The translations under genes were made by a program, and so were the position numbers. Of a DNA stretch of 64,000 nt, positions 31,531 to 44,555 are shown piece by piece; position 1 is the first letter of the stretch, and every line of letters starts with the position of its first letter. Below the pieces are notes generated by a model. That model was not told where the DNA came from and did not search any database. It saw only the letters and a list, made by a program, of their open reading frames with translations. Source of the DNA: Ottelia alismoides (lineage: Eukaryota; Streptophyta; Magnoliopsida; Alismatales; Hydrocharitaceae); assembly GCA_037367405.1 (NCBI GenBank), contig JAZKJV010000153.1:372001-436000 (forward strand), read 5' to 3'.

Positions 31531-31875
31531 ATGATGTCCATGGGGTGTCCAATGTTACCAACCATGTATCCAGGTATGCAACAGTTCATACAGCCCACAG
31601 CTGCCATGAGCGGAATCCAGCCAATGATGCCTTTATCTCCTGAACTTCAAAGTTCCACCCTGCCTGTATCTACACCAATGTTGCCATTCCAGTCAGTATA
31701 TCCTCCTTTCATGGCATTCGGGCAAGAAGCAGGAGCTCAAGGAACCCCGACAGTCACTCCAGTCGGACTTCCCTCGCAGCTCCCCAACCCTGTGCAACTA
31801 TCAAATTTTCCAGATTCATCCTATCATCAGTATTTTGGACATCGATATCGTAATTTGGAAGTGGCCCCTGATCAG
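31531..31875 (+). CDS. PIF/PIL-type bHLH transcription factor, penultimate large exon
   Basis: 115 codons between an acceptor (TTTAGCAG) and a donor (CAG/GTGCAT), phase 0 at both ends. It encodes MMSMGCPMLPTMYPGMQQFI, then a Met/Pro-rich part (SGIQPMMPLSPEL, PFQSVYPPFMAFGQ) and FPDSSYHQYFGHRYRNLEV. In phytochrome-interacting factors and rice PIL proteins the bHLH is followed by exactly such an MMSMG...MFPGMQQ(Y/F) segment, with a later FPDPYQQYLG-like motif, so the family call is good. These factors bind G-box DNA and act in light and temperature responses. The DNA-binding bHLH exons are not in the window. The exon is intact, so the gene may be functional despite about 30 kb of transposons upstream. 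The leading ATG is internal to the protein, not the start. Confidence 0.82.
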
Positions 31876-32032
31876 GTGCATGCTTCTATTTGTGCCCAAA
31901 TGAGCTTTGATTTCTTATTTACTTGTTAAGCATTCTTAAGATAATCGGAAAGCCATCATCTCGCGATCTCCTTTGTTGTCAGCACGTTTCGATTTCTGAA
32001 CATTACATTATCTACTTCATGTATCCTTTCAG

Positions 32033-32096
32033 AAGAACAAGGAGACAGAAGATGCGGGAACAAGTGGAAAAACCAAGTCACCCGAGGATTCTGATG
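32033..32096 (+). CDS. PIF/PIL-type bHLH factor, small downstream exon
   Basis: 64 bp between TATCCTTTCAG and GATG/GTATGT. It reads KNKETEDAGTSGKTKSPEDSD plus one base of the next codon. This is a charged, serine-rich tail, consistent with the C-terminus of the PIF-like protein. If the following intron were retained, the protein would read GMYLSLLFRF and stop at about 32127. If spliced to 47941, it would end after one Gly. Confidence 0.72.
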
Positions 32097-32154
32097 GTAT
32101 GTATTTGAGCTTACTATTTAGGTTTTGAATTTCTCAAATCGCTATATATGAATT

Positions 32155-32969
32155 TGTTGGGCTATTTTAATATATTAAAGGGTTTTAATACTCATAACCC
32201 TTTAGTTTTTGAATCCAAACGTAAATTATATCATGAGACGTGACATTTCTTCTATATGATTTTGGAAGAATATAGGATATCATGGGTATAGAATTCCTTT
32301 ATTTAACTGTCACTTATGGTTATATGTGTGATAAAATCATTTTCTTGCTCTACATGGATAAAAAAGAAAACAAAGACTAAAAGACAAAAATCACAAAAAA
32401 GACTAGTTTGTCCTTTTTTCCCGAAGGCATTATTATTTAAAGAGTTCTATCTAAAATTTGTGAATTTCAGTATCTTGAATTTATGAATATGTTTAAGTAT
32501 GTGGCTGAAAAGATTGCATTAATTGGAATCAGTGTAACCTTCTGTCATGAAATTGGGTCCTCGAGAGTAAGGAGACCCTTTCTTTTCATTGTAGACAACA
32601 ACCCGTTGTCTTAAAATGTGTAACATTGTGTATGATTCTCTCCTTGATTTAAATTCCCATGGTATCAAAGCTTCCTCTTCTCTTGGAATTATAGTGATTC
32701 CCCATCTTTCTCTATTTGTAACATCTCAACATAATGTCATTTATCAAGCTTACAAAGTGTGAGGGTGGGTTATAAGAATGGAGGGTTGAGGGAGGATTAC
32801 TACCAGACAGCCGATGCTTAGATAATTTGGGTGGTTGTCAAGGGATCCACTTGGGTCCGAACCAAACAAGTTGTTAGCATCATTTCTCCCAATAATAGTT
32901 CATGAACCTAAGATTGGGAAGTTACAAATTGTATCCAAGGGAGTTCCTTCTAATAGTGGAAATGGCTAC
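32155..32969 (+). repeat. Old LTR-type relic G beside F
   Basis: TGGTATCAAAGC at 32660-32671, preceded by AATTCCCA, looks like an LTR end plus Met-tRNA primer site. A possible LTR start, TGTTGGGCTATT, is at 32155. About 100 bp at 32790-32900 (GGTTGTCAAGGGATCCACTT) is repeated, diverged, at 35740-35830, on the other side of F. No second complete LTR is seen, so this is a low-confidence relic. Confidence 0.35.
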
Positions 32970-33268
32970 TGTTAGAAACTGAAGAATGCAGAAGCTTAAT
33001 ATCAGAGATACAGAATAAACAATAAGAACAACATGATTTTACGTGGAATTATACTCCTTAAGGAGCAGGATGAAAACACGAGAGAATGCCTCAAAGGGCA
33101 TGTGTTGTCTATTCAACTTTCTCATCTGTTACAGGTGGTGTGGGGCTTCTTATATAGCCCTCACCGGTTCTCCACATCCCACGAATAGTAGATGTGGGAC
33201 TAAACATAATCGGGTGTGGTAATTGGACCCTGGAGGGATCCTATTACCCACCTACACATACTCCAATA
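32970..33268 (-). repeat. 3' LTR of F
   Basis: 299 bp, TGTTAGAAACTGAAG ... ACTCCAATA. The terminal CA is mutated to TA. TATA box TATATAAG (minus) near 33150. Confidence 0.75.
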
Positions 33269-35341
33269 CTCCTCCTCAAGTTGGAGCATGCAATGCTCAG
33301 CTTGGACACCGAAAGAAATCGCTCAAACTCACAAATACAAGACACTACGGACAATATCAACTCAACTCATACACAACTGCCGATTGTTGTCGAGGACATT
33401 GCTTCTCATGTCGTGCAGGTGAGAAGGAACAAACGGGCTGGATTGTGAGTCGAACCGGGTCTATCATTGGAGAATATGTGCTTTGTATTGTGTTTGTCAG
33501 AGTCACAGAAACTGAATGAGTCTCCTCGTCGGAGTACTCTAGCACGCCACATGTAAAAGACTGTGAATCATGTAGACAACTGCTTCATTTTGTAGGGTGG
33601 AACTAAAAAAGCCATCGAGACATCCTCGTCGGAGTCAATGTTCACTAGAGAATGGATTCTGAAAGTCTCCTCGTCGGAAAATCGGGTCTCTCCGATACTG
33701 GCTCAGAGAATGGGATATCTATCTGGAGTCCCTATGAAACCACATGAAAACTCTAGCCCACAATGACATAAAGAATGGGGTCTCTACTCTGGAGTCCCTA
33801 TGGATCACATGAAAACTTCGAGACCAACAACAAAGATGGAGACCACACAAGTAATGATCATAAACTTGTGTCAATCATGCTGAAGAGTCAAAACCAATAT
33901 GAACGTCGAGTCTGAATCTGAACTGTAGAGTCTGATAACCTAGCTGGCTTGGAATCTGGAGTCTTAATCCGACATGTAACTCTATATAATACTCCCCATT
34001 TCTCCCATACCTGTCGAAAAACAATGTCGTCGACAAAGTTGGGAGAAGACAAAATTAGTGAGAAACAAATATCAATAAGCTGTCATAATTTTTTCTTGGT
34101 TTTTCCTTCTTCTTTTAAAATAAACCATTCCAACTCTTTTTTACGATTTTTCTTTCCCTTTTTTCTCGGTTATTTGCCCCTTTTTATAGTCGACTCCATT
34201 TTTTTCCTGCGTACGATTTTTTTACTTTTTTAAAAAGAAATTCTCCTTTTTTCCCAGAACATGGCCCAAGTAGGGCCAATTTGCATAACCCCCATTTTAG
34301 GCAGCATCCCACTAGACCTGCTCTCTCCCTCTCATCTTTCTCCCTTCTTTTGAACCCTTCCCAGAAGGGGGTATCAGGCCCCTAGAATCCATTGATATGG
34401 TTCCCTCAATTGAGAACCCTTTTACAAAGGGTATCTCTTCAGCGTCGCCAGAAACAAGTATGAGATCGGCATACACGTGGGGATCTGTCGCTGCCACCTG
34501 GAGCTTAGAGCGTCTCTGCCTGGGAATGGAGGTGGTAGTGTTGCTGGATTTGGAGGTGGCGATGCCGCCTGGGGGAACGAGATCGGGATCAGAGCACGAC
34601 GACTCCACTATCAACCAGAGATTCACCACCTTCGAGGGGGGGTGTCGCCCTATGTACCTTCGCACGAGGAGGAGGAGTAGATAGCATCTTCTTGGAGGCG
34701 ACCTCTTCCCCGATCAAGGTTTTGCTGCGTAGGGTGGAGATGTCGAGGGTCTCCGATAATGTAATTGGTGTCCATTGACAAAGTTGCATCTATCGTGCTT
34801 TTGGTGGATGACCTGATGCGTTCGATTGCTTATGGAGGGTACCCTCCACATGATTCACAATCATGAGGGAGATCAGTCCTTCAGTCGCCTGAAGGAAGGT
34901 GGACGCGGTCGCCATGGGATCGCCTAGAGAGGGATGCGCCACCTACTATGGGCTCACCTCTTCGATCTTTTGAAGTGTGGGGCTTCCGATCGGAGGGCCT
35001 ATACTAGAGGTATCGCGTGAGGAGGAGATGGTCACGTTGATTCTCGAACATGTGCACGAGGATGAATGGCTGCTGTGAGGGCTGACAAAACTGTTAGAGG
35101 GCGACAATGATCTGGTGGTGTAGAACTAAGGTTACATTGGAAACCCTAGATTCTTGATAATGATACTATGAACTAGAACCAATTACTCCAGAAATTAGGG
35201 TTTTGAAAACCCATATAGAAAACAATCAACGGAACTTGAACAATCGCGAACATAATATTCTTCAAGATCAAAACACCAAAATCGAATGTCAAACAAATGA
35301 TGAAAAATAACTTCTCGAGAATCGAACCCGCTTTGATACCA

Positions 35342-35662
35342 TGATAAGAAATGAAGAACAATGAGAACAATGAGAACAATGTAAAAGCGTAATATCAAAG
35401 AACATAATAAACAATAAGAACAATGAGATTTTACGTAGAACCCTACTCCCCAACTAGCAGGATGAATACGGGAGAATGTCTCAAAGCTTTGTGTTGTCTA
35501 TTCATCATTCTCATATGTTAAAGGTGGTGTGGGCATTTTTATATATTCCTCGACTCTCCACATCCCATGAATAGTAGATGGTGGGAATAAACATAAGTGG
35601 GTGTGGTAATTGGATCTTGGAGGGATCCAATCACCCACCTATGCATGACGCATACTTCAACA
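35342..35662 (-). repeat. 5' LTR of F
   Basis: 321 bp, TGATAAGAAATG ... ACTTCAACA, with a small internal expansion (three GAACAATGA units, 35356-35380) that explains the extra length. Confidence 0.75.
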
Positions 35663-36477
35663 ACTATGTAAAACCCTCATCATGTGAGAGTGCGTTCTAA
35701 GGGTGGTGTATTGTTATTTGACAACTTGAGCTTAAACATTTTGGATGATTGTCAACTGGTCCACTTGAGCCCGATCTCGACAAGTTGTCGGGGTTGGCTT
35801 TTTTTCCTCATCGAGATGCTACACTATTAGTTTTGTTGTTTACATTTTTGGACAATTAATAAGCGAAATGCATCCTTCACACCCCATTAAAGGGAGAAGT
35901 TGCATATAATTATAGGAATAAGATAGGGAAGGATATACCAACATGAAGGCCACGAGGGAGATTCAAATTAAAATAAACAAGCTTGAAAGGTACCTAAACT
36001 TTTTTTAAAACATGCAGAAATAACTATATCAAAGCAAAACTTTTGAAACCTAAGTCTAGATACCGTAAACTCAATACTTCAACCTTTCTAGTTTCCTTGA
36101 AAGGCCTATAAAGACAAAGAGAGAAGAGTAAACAAAACCTGAAAAGCAACGAAGAAGTTAATCATTACAATAATAGGAAAGGGGATGGTTGAAGTTACGA
36201 TCACATCTTTCACTCTAACAAAAATAGAGAACCATGAATAACTAAGGCTCCATTCATCAATCCTTTAATTATTTAATCCTTCAATTATTTCCATTGGCTT
36301 GTTTGTTGGGGCATAATAACATAGTAAGAACGATTATACTGGGAACTCAATTCAATTATACATGGGAATCATCATTCTTAAGAACTCCCCTAGGATTCGT
36401 GATCCCATTCCTCTAGCATTTATTCTGATGTTCATGTGAGGTAATATATTATTATTTAACTTTGTTTAATTCTTCCA
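35663..36477. other. Intron filler, no gene seen
   Basis: Contains the second G-type similarity block (35690-35830). The rest is AT-rich intron DNA with no recognisable coding or structural feature. Confidence 0.6.
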
Positions 36478-36684
36478 GCATGGCTATATTAATCCTAATC
36501 GGGCTGTGTCAGTTGATGACTTCGATATCGACTTGCACCTTCTTAGATCCCCTCCTCAATGTTCGTGCAAGAATGTACGATTTCTACCTTCTTGATCTTT
36601 GTACGTTCATCATCTTTTATATTCACTTTCGTTTCTTTCATCACATCTTCCGTTTTCATCATTCACATCAACCCGTGTGTTTGC

Positions 36685-37028
36685 CTTAGGATGTACTTTA
36701 TCCAAAGTACATGGGAGGTGGACGAGTCGAGTGTTCTTTCTTCGCTCTGTTTCATCACTCCTATTGTTACCTATATTTAGGGATCTCTTATCCTAAGTAT
36801 AAGAGGAGTGATGTATTCATTCCCGCATCATATTTTTTTCTTTTGTTGGTTTAATTGTCCCCTTGCATGTCTCATCTCTTCTTGATTTTCTCCGCTATAC
36901 TTAGGGTATTTTATCCTAAGTATATGCTTAGACATGTGGAGCTATTGATTTCTTCATTCCAACCCTTGACCCTCCCTGCATTGTTGTATACAGTCTATTA
37001 TACTTAGGATTAATTGATCCTAAGTATA
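36685..37028 (+). repeat. Hairpin series of relic H
   Basis: Counterparts of E's inverted repeats: 36685-36711 (decayed), 36771-36803 (CTATATTTAGGGA/TCCTAAGTATAAG), 36895-36925 (CTATACTTAGGG/CCTAAGTATA) and 36999-37028 (perfect 12-bp arms TATACTTAGGAT/ATCCTAAGTATA with a 6-base loop). Order relative to ORF and LTR matches E. Confidence 0.8.
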
Positions 37029-38343
37029 GGTGGGACGGTTGAATTCTCATTCTTTCATTATTTAGTTGTTGTGGTATAGGCTTTTCTATACATAGTACAA
37101 GTTGTCTTCTTTTTTCTCTATGATCTATGAGGACATAATTCAAGCTAAATATACGGGGGTCGTATATACATTGTATATACTTTAGCCATAACTCGTACTT
37201 TCATATTTTGAATAATATGGTTAAAATACTATATGGGTAAGGATATACAATTAATCAACTATAAAAGAATAAAGCAATGTAGATATTCTTCTAATTTCTT
37301 TGTATATACTGATTAATAAATTGGTTAAAAATATTTTTGATACCACAAGACTAGGTTCAGATGTCTTCTTGACTGCCCAAGTCAATATTTCAAAACACAC
37401 ACATGACTCTCGTCGACAATGACCTAACTTGCACACATGCGCCTTGCACTTTGCTCAACTCAATTGAAGTGGTAGAGGGCTGGATTTGCCAGCATGAGAC
37501 ACATGCGAATGAAAGCATACGAAGTCACAATCTGTGGCCATTGTGCCCCAACCCAATCCTGTAGTGATGAGGTCCAAGGATAGAAGGCTATGGGTTGCAT
37601 TAATGCTTTAAAAGAGGGCCAGTCTACTGACTCAATCGGAAAAAGTCCGTATATAAATGTTGTTGTAAATAGTAGTCAACAATGTAAAATCAAAAACTTC
37701 AAAAAATATTGACAGGTAAAAATCAAAGAAAATCAATTTCCGTCGGAGTATATGTATTCAATAAGCAATTAGCAAGCATGTGCTTCGAAGTCAAAGATTC
37801 ATGTGAACTTGCAGGACTTGGCTACACTGGTCAAGCATCCCAGGATAGGTAGTTACACTAATTATCATCCGTTCTCTTCTCCAGCTCCTCTTCTTGAGCC
37901 GGTTACACTTGAACTTAGAATAGAATACATCGCTTCTCGAGGAAAGAGTTGGATTGGGGAATTAGGTTCTCCATGTTGGAGAAGATTGTCTCCTTACCGC
38001 TTCAGCCGAGAGGAGCTACATATCACCGACACTGTACAAGATAGACTCATAGTCATAAGAGACTGTGTATGATATAGATTTGTTCTGACTTGGCTGTTGA
38101 GGAAACTTAAGCAGAGTTCTGTGGTTTTTAGAGATTGTTGAGTTTCAAATCCACTTCCCAATAAGGTTCCGACCAAAGCAAAAATTCCAAAGGTATGACT
38201 GAGCTCTAAACTTTGATTTTATGAAGACAGGTATAAAAGTTAAAATCAATCCAATTTATTTCTTTTTCCTATCTTTATTTTCTTTTTTCTACACTTATTA
38301 ACATGAATGCTTGCTAGGGACTAGCAAAGGCAGGTATAGGATG

Positions 38344-41300
38344 TGATGAATCTCCACTTCATCACATTTATTCTTTCATTTTAGACTTAAATCCCTAGTC
38401 AAATGCATGTATATCATTAATTTGTGCAAGTTAACACTCAGTAATAGGCATGCAAATACTATATAAAATAATGTATTTGTTGCCAAAATAAAAGAATAAA
38501 GAAAAAAAAGAAAGAAAAAGGAGGAAGTGTTAAAGACACTGAGTGACCTTAGACCTCGAGACCCAATCACCTTGATGACTTGATTAAGAAGGAATAAAGT
38601 AGGGGAAATAGGGCAGAGAAACTGTATTAGAAAATAGAATCAAAACCCTCATTCTTTTTTCAATATATTGCATTTTGAGATCCATTTTTTTGTATACCTC
38701 AAATCAATATACTTTTAACATGAAACTTGCACATAAAAATACAAAAAAAATACAGAATTAATTTCATTTAAAAATAATGCACAGTGTACCCGAGACAGAA
38801 TAAAAAGCCGCAAAGAAAACTTTCCAAACATGTATCTTCTCTATACAAACTCAAAATGACCAAACTCAGCTTTATTGTTCATAAAATTATCTATTTAATT
38901 AAGGTGATTTCATTCAATTTGGAGTTAAGATGCAAAAGATGATTTTTGATCCTACATTGTGCAATATATATGTATATAATATTCAATATATTTATTCTTT
39001 ATATTTTTAGTTTTCTTATATTTTATAAATTTATGGATATTATTACATGTATATAATAAATTAGAATAAAATCACTAAAATATATTAAAATAAATAAATC
39101 TATTTAATCTATTGGTAAAGTATACCTATATTATACCTATATGATATATATACATATTTATTGAAGTATATAAATAAACTCAGAAAATATGCTAAAAACA
39201 TCTAAATATTTATTTAAATAAGTCATAAATACCTAAAATGCATGCATATATATTAATAAAATATGAAATACAATAAAATAAAATATACAAAATACATGTA
39301 TATTTACCTATATATACATGTAAATAGTAACATGTGATAAATTAGTTCGTAAAAATAAATAAAAATCATAATTAAATACTGCATAAAATTACAAGTATTT
39401 TTCATGTATTGACCAAAAATTAAATTTATTATTTATTATTTTTTTATCTATTTTATAACGGATTCCTTAATCCCATTTTCTGGTTGGTCCACGTGGACCA
39501 ACTAGATGGCTTCGTTTGTTGACTGGTGGGTCAGTTGTACAACCCCCAGCCTTCTTCTTGTCAGAACATGTGAAGCCCTCATCTTCCAATTCTCCATGCC
39601 ACCTCCTTCCTCCATTTCCCTCGAGACCTTCACCCTCCTGTAGCCCTATCGTCCTTCCATGCCCATACAAGCATCTCTGCCTACCACTATCCTCTCTCCC
39701 ACCATCCTCTTCCCCTTTTTGTCCTTCACCACTTGTATAAAATCGAAGCTCCGCCTCCTTTCTGATTTTGATCCTCCTTACTCATCCGTAACTGAAATAG
39801 GAGTCCTCTGTAGCATCTCGTCGATGACAACTTTTAGATCTAGGCCTTGTCAGCATGGATAAAGCTGCAGAAGGTGAGATTCGATGTTCATCGGACGGCC
39901 TATGGCTGCTGCTTCGAGCGCCCGAGCTTGTCGAGTTGCTAAGTATAGTTTTTTATTTCGTATTTGATTATAGTAACCTAGGAGTAGCTATAATGTCGTC
40001 GATTAATCATTCTCTTTTAGATTAATTTTAAAAATTAAAATTGTCGAAGCCTTCAGCTCCGGCATTAAATTCATCACGCTCCTACACTGTGCCGACCCAT
40101 TTTCAAATTCATTTTCATCTCCTTCATGTTCTCCGTCAATTCCCCTTCGTTTCCACCTTGAATCTTGCACGGATTCAAGACATCAAGGTTCTTCCTCCGC
40201 CCTTCGCAGGACCTTCATCACCTCGCCCATTCCCTGGTTGTACAGCTTCACTCTTGGGTCGAGCACCTTCAGCTCGAGCTTGTGACCGTTTTTGTGCAGG
40301 TCCGTGACACCTTGCTACATCTAGAGCTTCCCCTCGACGCTTGAACATGAGCTCCTTGTGACATGAATTCCAGGGCTCCTTCGATGAGCCCCGGACACAT
40401 CTGAGGGTACTTGTAGGCGTGCATCACTTCTTTGAAGCTGAGGAGCCCATCGACAATGAAGGAGAAGGTCGGGCGAAGGAGATATAGAAGATTGAAGTTC
40501 ATCGATGCCCTGTTCTTGGGGGTGTTCTTCCAGACACCCCGAGAGTCGTCTGATCAAAGCCCGACCCAGACCTAATCTGGGTCATCCAAGCCGAAGTGAA
40601 GCAAAGCCTCTCCCAGCCGCTTGATCTTCCACGTGGAGCATCCTCAACCATTCGATCGTACATACTTTAAGAGGGAATTTACTTAGTAGCCCCTCCACCT
40701 TTTGTAATTGTATATTAGTCCTGTAAATATTTATATACATTTGATATTTTGTGTAAAATTTGCATCTAGGCTTCCACAGTTATTGTAAATTTCATTTAGG
40801 TTCAGTGCTAGGTCAGCTTACACGGTCCCTCACGTGAGTTGGCCAAATTATAAGGGACCTCTCTCGGTTCCTTTATTTAATTTTAGTTTATAAAATGTGT
40901 ATTTTAGTTTAAAAATTGTGGTGTATTTGCACAGAGACCCTCTGCATTCTTTATTTTTGCAAATATACCCTTCCAGGCCTTGTAAATTAATTTATGCTTT
41001 TTATTTTTAATTAAATAGCTCATGTGCATGTAAAAATTTGGTTCCACGCATAAATAACATTTCTATTATCTACAACTTAGTCTTTATACAATACTATCGA
41101 ATAATTTCTGTATACTTTCTATAATAAAAATAAACCTAATAATAAAAATCAATAAAATATTATTAAATACAAAATAAAATACAATATACAGTATAATTTC
41201 TATTTTGAAAAAATATATTAATTTTATAAATAAATCAAAAACTATATTCAGAAACATATTTTGACTTTAAAAATAAATCAAAAATAAAATAAAAATAAAA

Positions 41301-41480
41301 AAAACTATAAAAATTAGATTACTTAGATATTATCATCTACTAAATAATAAACAAAGATTACATAAAAATACGTAATATATAACATAAAAAAAATAAAATA
41401 CTTAAAAAGTTGCAAAATTCGTAACTAATGAAATAAAAATCGTATAAATGCGTACAATACCTTATTTTAAAGGTTTTAGA
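38344..41480 (+). repeat. Partial 3' LTR of relic H
   Basis: Begins TGATGAATCTCCACTTCATCA, like E's LTR end read on the minus strand. It has the same three-part layout: AT-rich (38400-39460), GC-rich island (about 39470-40660), then very AT-rich (40980-41460). The distal end is missing. Small ORFs in the GC-rich island are compositional. Confidence 0.68.
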
Positions 41481-43650
41481 ATAAGATTCCTTAGGTTAAT
41501 ATCACTCCAACACTTCTTGGGTCTCCCTTGCCCTCTCTTACGGCTCAACATCCCAAGTCATGCATCTTCTAACCGATGCTTCAACCGACCCCTTTACAAA
41601 TGGCCGAATCATCTTTAGCGGTTTTCGCTCATCTCATCCTCTATCTGGTCTACACTAACTTTCTTTCTGATCGCATCATTCTAAATCCGATCTTTTCGTG
41701 TATGATCATACATCTACCTTATCATTTTCATTCATGCTATTGTCATTCTTTATACATGTCGATGTTTCACAGGCCAACATTCTGATCCATAGAGCATAAC
41801 AGGTCTCACGGCTACTTCGTAATACTTTCCTTTAACTTTCATAGGGATTTGCTTATCACAAAGAATAGTAGAGGCTCCTCTCCACTTTAGCTGAGTAACA
41901 TCTCCATCAATTTTTCCATCGTGTTGCAAAATAGATCCGAAATATTTAAGTCTTTCTTTTAAATGTTGTTGTCTCTAATCTTCACCTCGAGTCCTTCATC
42001 ATTGTTTCCATTAAATGTGCACTCTGTATATTCAGTCTCAACCCTACTTATACGAAATCCTTTAGCCTTTAAGGCATGTACCTAAACCTCCAGCTTCTCA
42101 TTTATTCCATCTCTTGTCTCATCAATTAACACAATATCATCGACGAACAACATACACCAAGGTATCTCGTATTGAATATAACAAGTCAACTCATCCATAA
42201 TCAAAGTAAAAAGGAATGGACTCAAAGCTGAACCTTAATGCATATCAATGGCAATATTAAAATAGTTAGTCTTCACATATTGGATCCTTACACAAGGAAG
42301 CCTCATCACACATATCCTTTATATGGTTAATGTATATATCATGTACTTGTCTCTTCTTCAAAACTCTCCATAAAATCTCCCTTGGGAATGAAGCATGTGC
42401 CTTCTCCAAATCAATAAAAATCATATGGAGCTTTTTCTTTTTATATCTATAAATCTCCATTGTTCTCCTCTACAAGTGGATAACTTCAATAGATGTGTAA
42501 CCAGGCATGAATCCGGATAGATGCCTCAACCTTTTTTCGATTACACGTTCTGAAATTTTCATAGTATGACTCATCAATTTGATACCTTTATAATTCAAAC
42601 ATTTTTGAATGTCTGCTCTATTCTTATAAAGAGGGACCATAATGTTGCTCTTCCATTTTTCAGGCATTTCCTTGCTTTGCCAAATAACATTGAATGAATT
42701 TGGGAGCCAATTCAAATTCTGTTCACTTGGAACTCTCCAAGTATATATATAGGAATGTCATCTGGTCACCCCTTTCTCGGGTTTCATAACCTTTAAAGCC
42801 TTCTCTACTTCCTTCCTTCGTATCCGTCTATACCTCGCACGATTCTGGTAACATTCAAGATCTCTCAAATTAATCTCTTTATTCCCTTCTCCAATGAAAA
42901 GCTTATGGAAATACTTCTTCTATCTAGTCTTTATATCCTTTTGAGTAACAAGCACATATCCTTCCTCGTCCTTGATGCATCTCACTTGAGAAAGATCTTT
43001 GGTCCTTCTTTCTCTTGCTTTGGTCAGTCTGAATATATCTTTCTAGCTCTCCTTCGAATCAGGATTTTTACAAAACTTCATAAGCTTTTGATTTTACTTC
43101 ACTTACATCCTTCTTTGCTTCCTTTTTCAATATACTATAGTTTTTGAAAATTTCCTTTGTTCTATCATTATATATAGCATTAAAGCAAGGTCTTTTAATT
43201 TTAAGCTTATCTTACACCCCTTCACTCCATCACCAAGCCTCCTTTTGGTGGAACTCCTCCCTTAGACTCATCTAGCATCTCCTTGGCTACCCTTCGGATA
43301 CAATATGCTACCGTCCCCCACATCTCGTTTGCACTTTTGTTGCATCCCAAAATAAGTCTTCTCAAACCTTCTCCTTGAAGCTTTATTGCTTTAATTGAAG
43401 ATTCTATCATTTAGATCTAATGATATTTGGAACAATCCTTTTCTTTTCCAACCCTTTTATTTGTACATCAATGACTACCAAGCAATATTGACATGTCAAG
43501 CTCTCTCCTAGAATTACTTTGCCGTCTTTGCAACACAATCGATATTTTCTCCTCATTGCAAAGTAATCTATAGTATGTTTACGTAGGAATCCAAGCGGGT
43601 AAAAGCTATGACTCAATCCTTTCTAACTTAGAATTTCTGGTTAGCCAAAC
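41481..43650 (-). pseudogene. LINE (non-LTR retrotransposon) fragment
   Basis: Minus-strand translations match plant LINE ORF2 in order. Endonuclease end: DYFAMRRKYRLCCKDGKVIL and SLTCQYCLVVIDVQIKG (43420-43616). Reverse transcriptase: MPEKWKSNIMVPLYKNRADI, LNYKGIKLMSHTMKISERVI, SGFMPGYTS (42470-42715) and KKLHMIFIDLEKAHASFPRE (42266-42460). There is a DDIVL-like remnant near 42140, and at the 3' side RCMTWDVEP-like text near 41540. It is frameshifted repeatedly and truncated at both ends. Confidence 0.82.
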
Positions 43651-44159
43651 CAACAAACTATTCCACTATATCATGAGATATTTAGACGGATATCTTACAA
43701 CTTTGGAGCACACACCAAAGTCACAACTTTGGATCAAAACACCAAAGTCAACACTGCAACTAAGCTAGTTGCAACACCGCTTGAGTCTTCATCCCGAGCT
43801 TCCTACAGAGAGAACTCCAAGAATGTATGAAGAATAATGTTAGATGAATAAGATAAACAATTATCTAAGCTGACAAGGTAATATTAATAATAACGGTCAG
43901 ATTAAATCTACAAAGGGACTATTTTAACAAAATATTCACAATGCTTTTTTCTTATATATATATATATATATATCTAAACCAACAAGCTATGTAACTGAAA
44001 AAATATCACCGATTTTTTTTCTAAATAGCTTCAAGAGGATTTATGACTATACGCAGAGAGCTTGTGGAGCTTGCTACAGATCGGGACTATCTTGAGGATC
44101 ACCAACTCCTTGGGCTAACAAAATTATAACCCTTCAATAGACCATGAGAATTCACATTC
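43651..44159. other. Intron filler with (TA)n microsatellite
   Basis: No coding signal. A (TA)n run lies at 43953-43973, and the strings CACCAAAGTCACAACTTTGG and CACCAAAGTCAACACTG recur at 43710-43760. Confidence 0.6.
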
Positions 44160-44555
44160 AAGTATATTAAACGAATTGGTTAAGTCAGTCTCATCCTCAT
44201 TTTTCAATTCCTATGGTTGAGAGATTAGACTCAAGTTCTCTTTAAAATAAATAGTAATGGCATCAACGTTTGTCATAGTTTTCTTGATGAAAATCTTATA
44301 AGCTTTGCTGCGTGAAGAGTATCCTATGAAAACACCTTCTTCACTTTTCGGCACAAACTTGTCAAGATTATCCTTATTGTTAAGAATTCAGAGAAACTTT
44401 CATTCTCAAACTCACCACCACGATCACATTTTACCTTAGTGATGATAGTTCCTCATTTGTTTCGAATCTTATCAAGTCTGAAGTTGAGTTCGAGTTTGGT
44501 TATCGAGTTTGAGTTTGCATTGGGGTGATTTGACTTGTTTAACTCGATAGATACA
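44160..44555 (-). pseudogene. Copia integrase/linker scrap
   Basis: The minus strand reads IITKVKCDRGGEFENESFS (integrase core) and FVPKSEEGVFIGYSSRSKAY followed by KIFIKKTMTNVDAITIYF, a copia integrase C-terminal and linker region. It is cut at 44555 by the young LTR element, and the other flank resumes at 46915. No other part of this element is recognisable. Confidence 0.68.

Larger units (their letters stand above)
32970..35662 (-). mobile_element. Copia-type deletion derivative F
   Basis: 2.7 kb, with related LTRs at 32970-33268 and 35342-35662. A Met-tRNA primer-binding site (minus TGGTATCAAAGC, 35330-35341) adjoins the right LTR and a polypurine tract (complement of CTCCTCCTCAAGTTGG) adjoins the left one. 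The flanks GCTAC and ACTAT are a weak target-duplication candidate. The interior (about 2.07 kb) keeps only the extreme RNase H end (a PSKL...ACSNL-like remnant near 33290) and a leader. Gag, integrase and RT are absent. Inside are repeated CTCCTCGTCGGAG strings (33519, 33624, 33665) and a tandem pair around 33735-33830. It lies in the last intron of the PIF-like gene. The solo LTR at 54580 belongs to the same family. Confidence 0.75.
36478..41480 (+). mobile_element. Relic H of the E-type gypsy family, 3' half
   Basis: It starts inside the end of a gag-protease-like ORF: SVDDFDIDLHLLRSPPQCS followed by CKNVRFLPS and a stop at about 36594, matching the C-terminus of E's protein. The non-coding 3' region with the hairpin series (36685-37028) follows. 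Strings shared with E include CTATGAGGACATAATTCAAG (37121) and TTGCTAGGGACTAGCAAAGG (38311). The 3' LTR starts at about 38344. The 5' part is missing and the right end is lost at a LINE. Divergence from E is large, so H is much older. Confidence 0.78.

Noticed and set aside
39467..40557. Small ORFs in the GC-rich part of relic H
   Set aside because: Compositional, inside a decayed LTR; no conserved motif.
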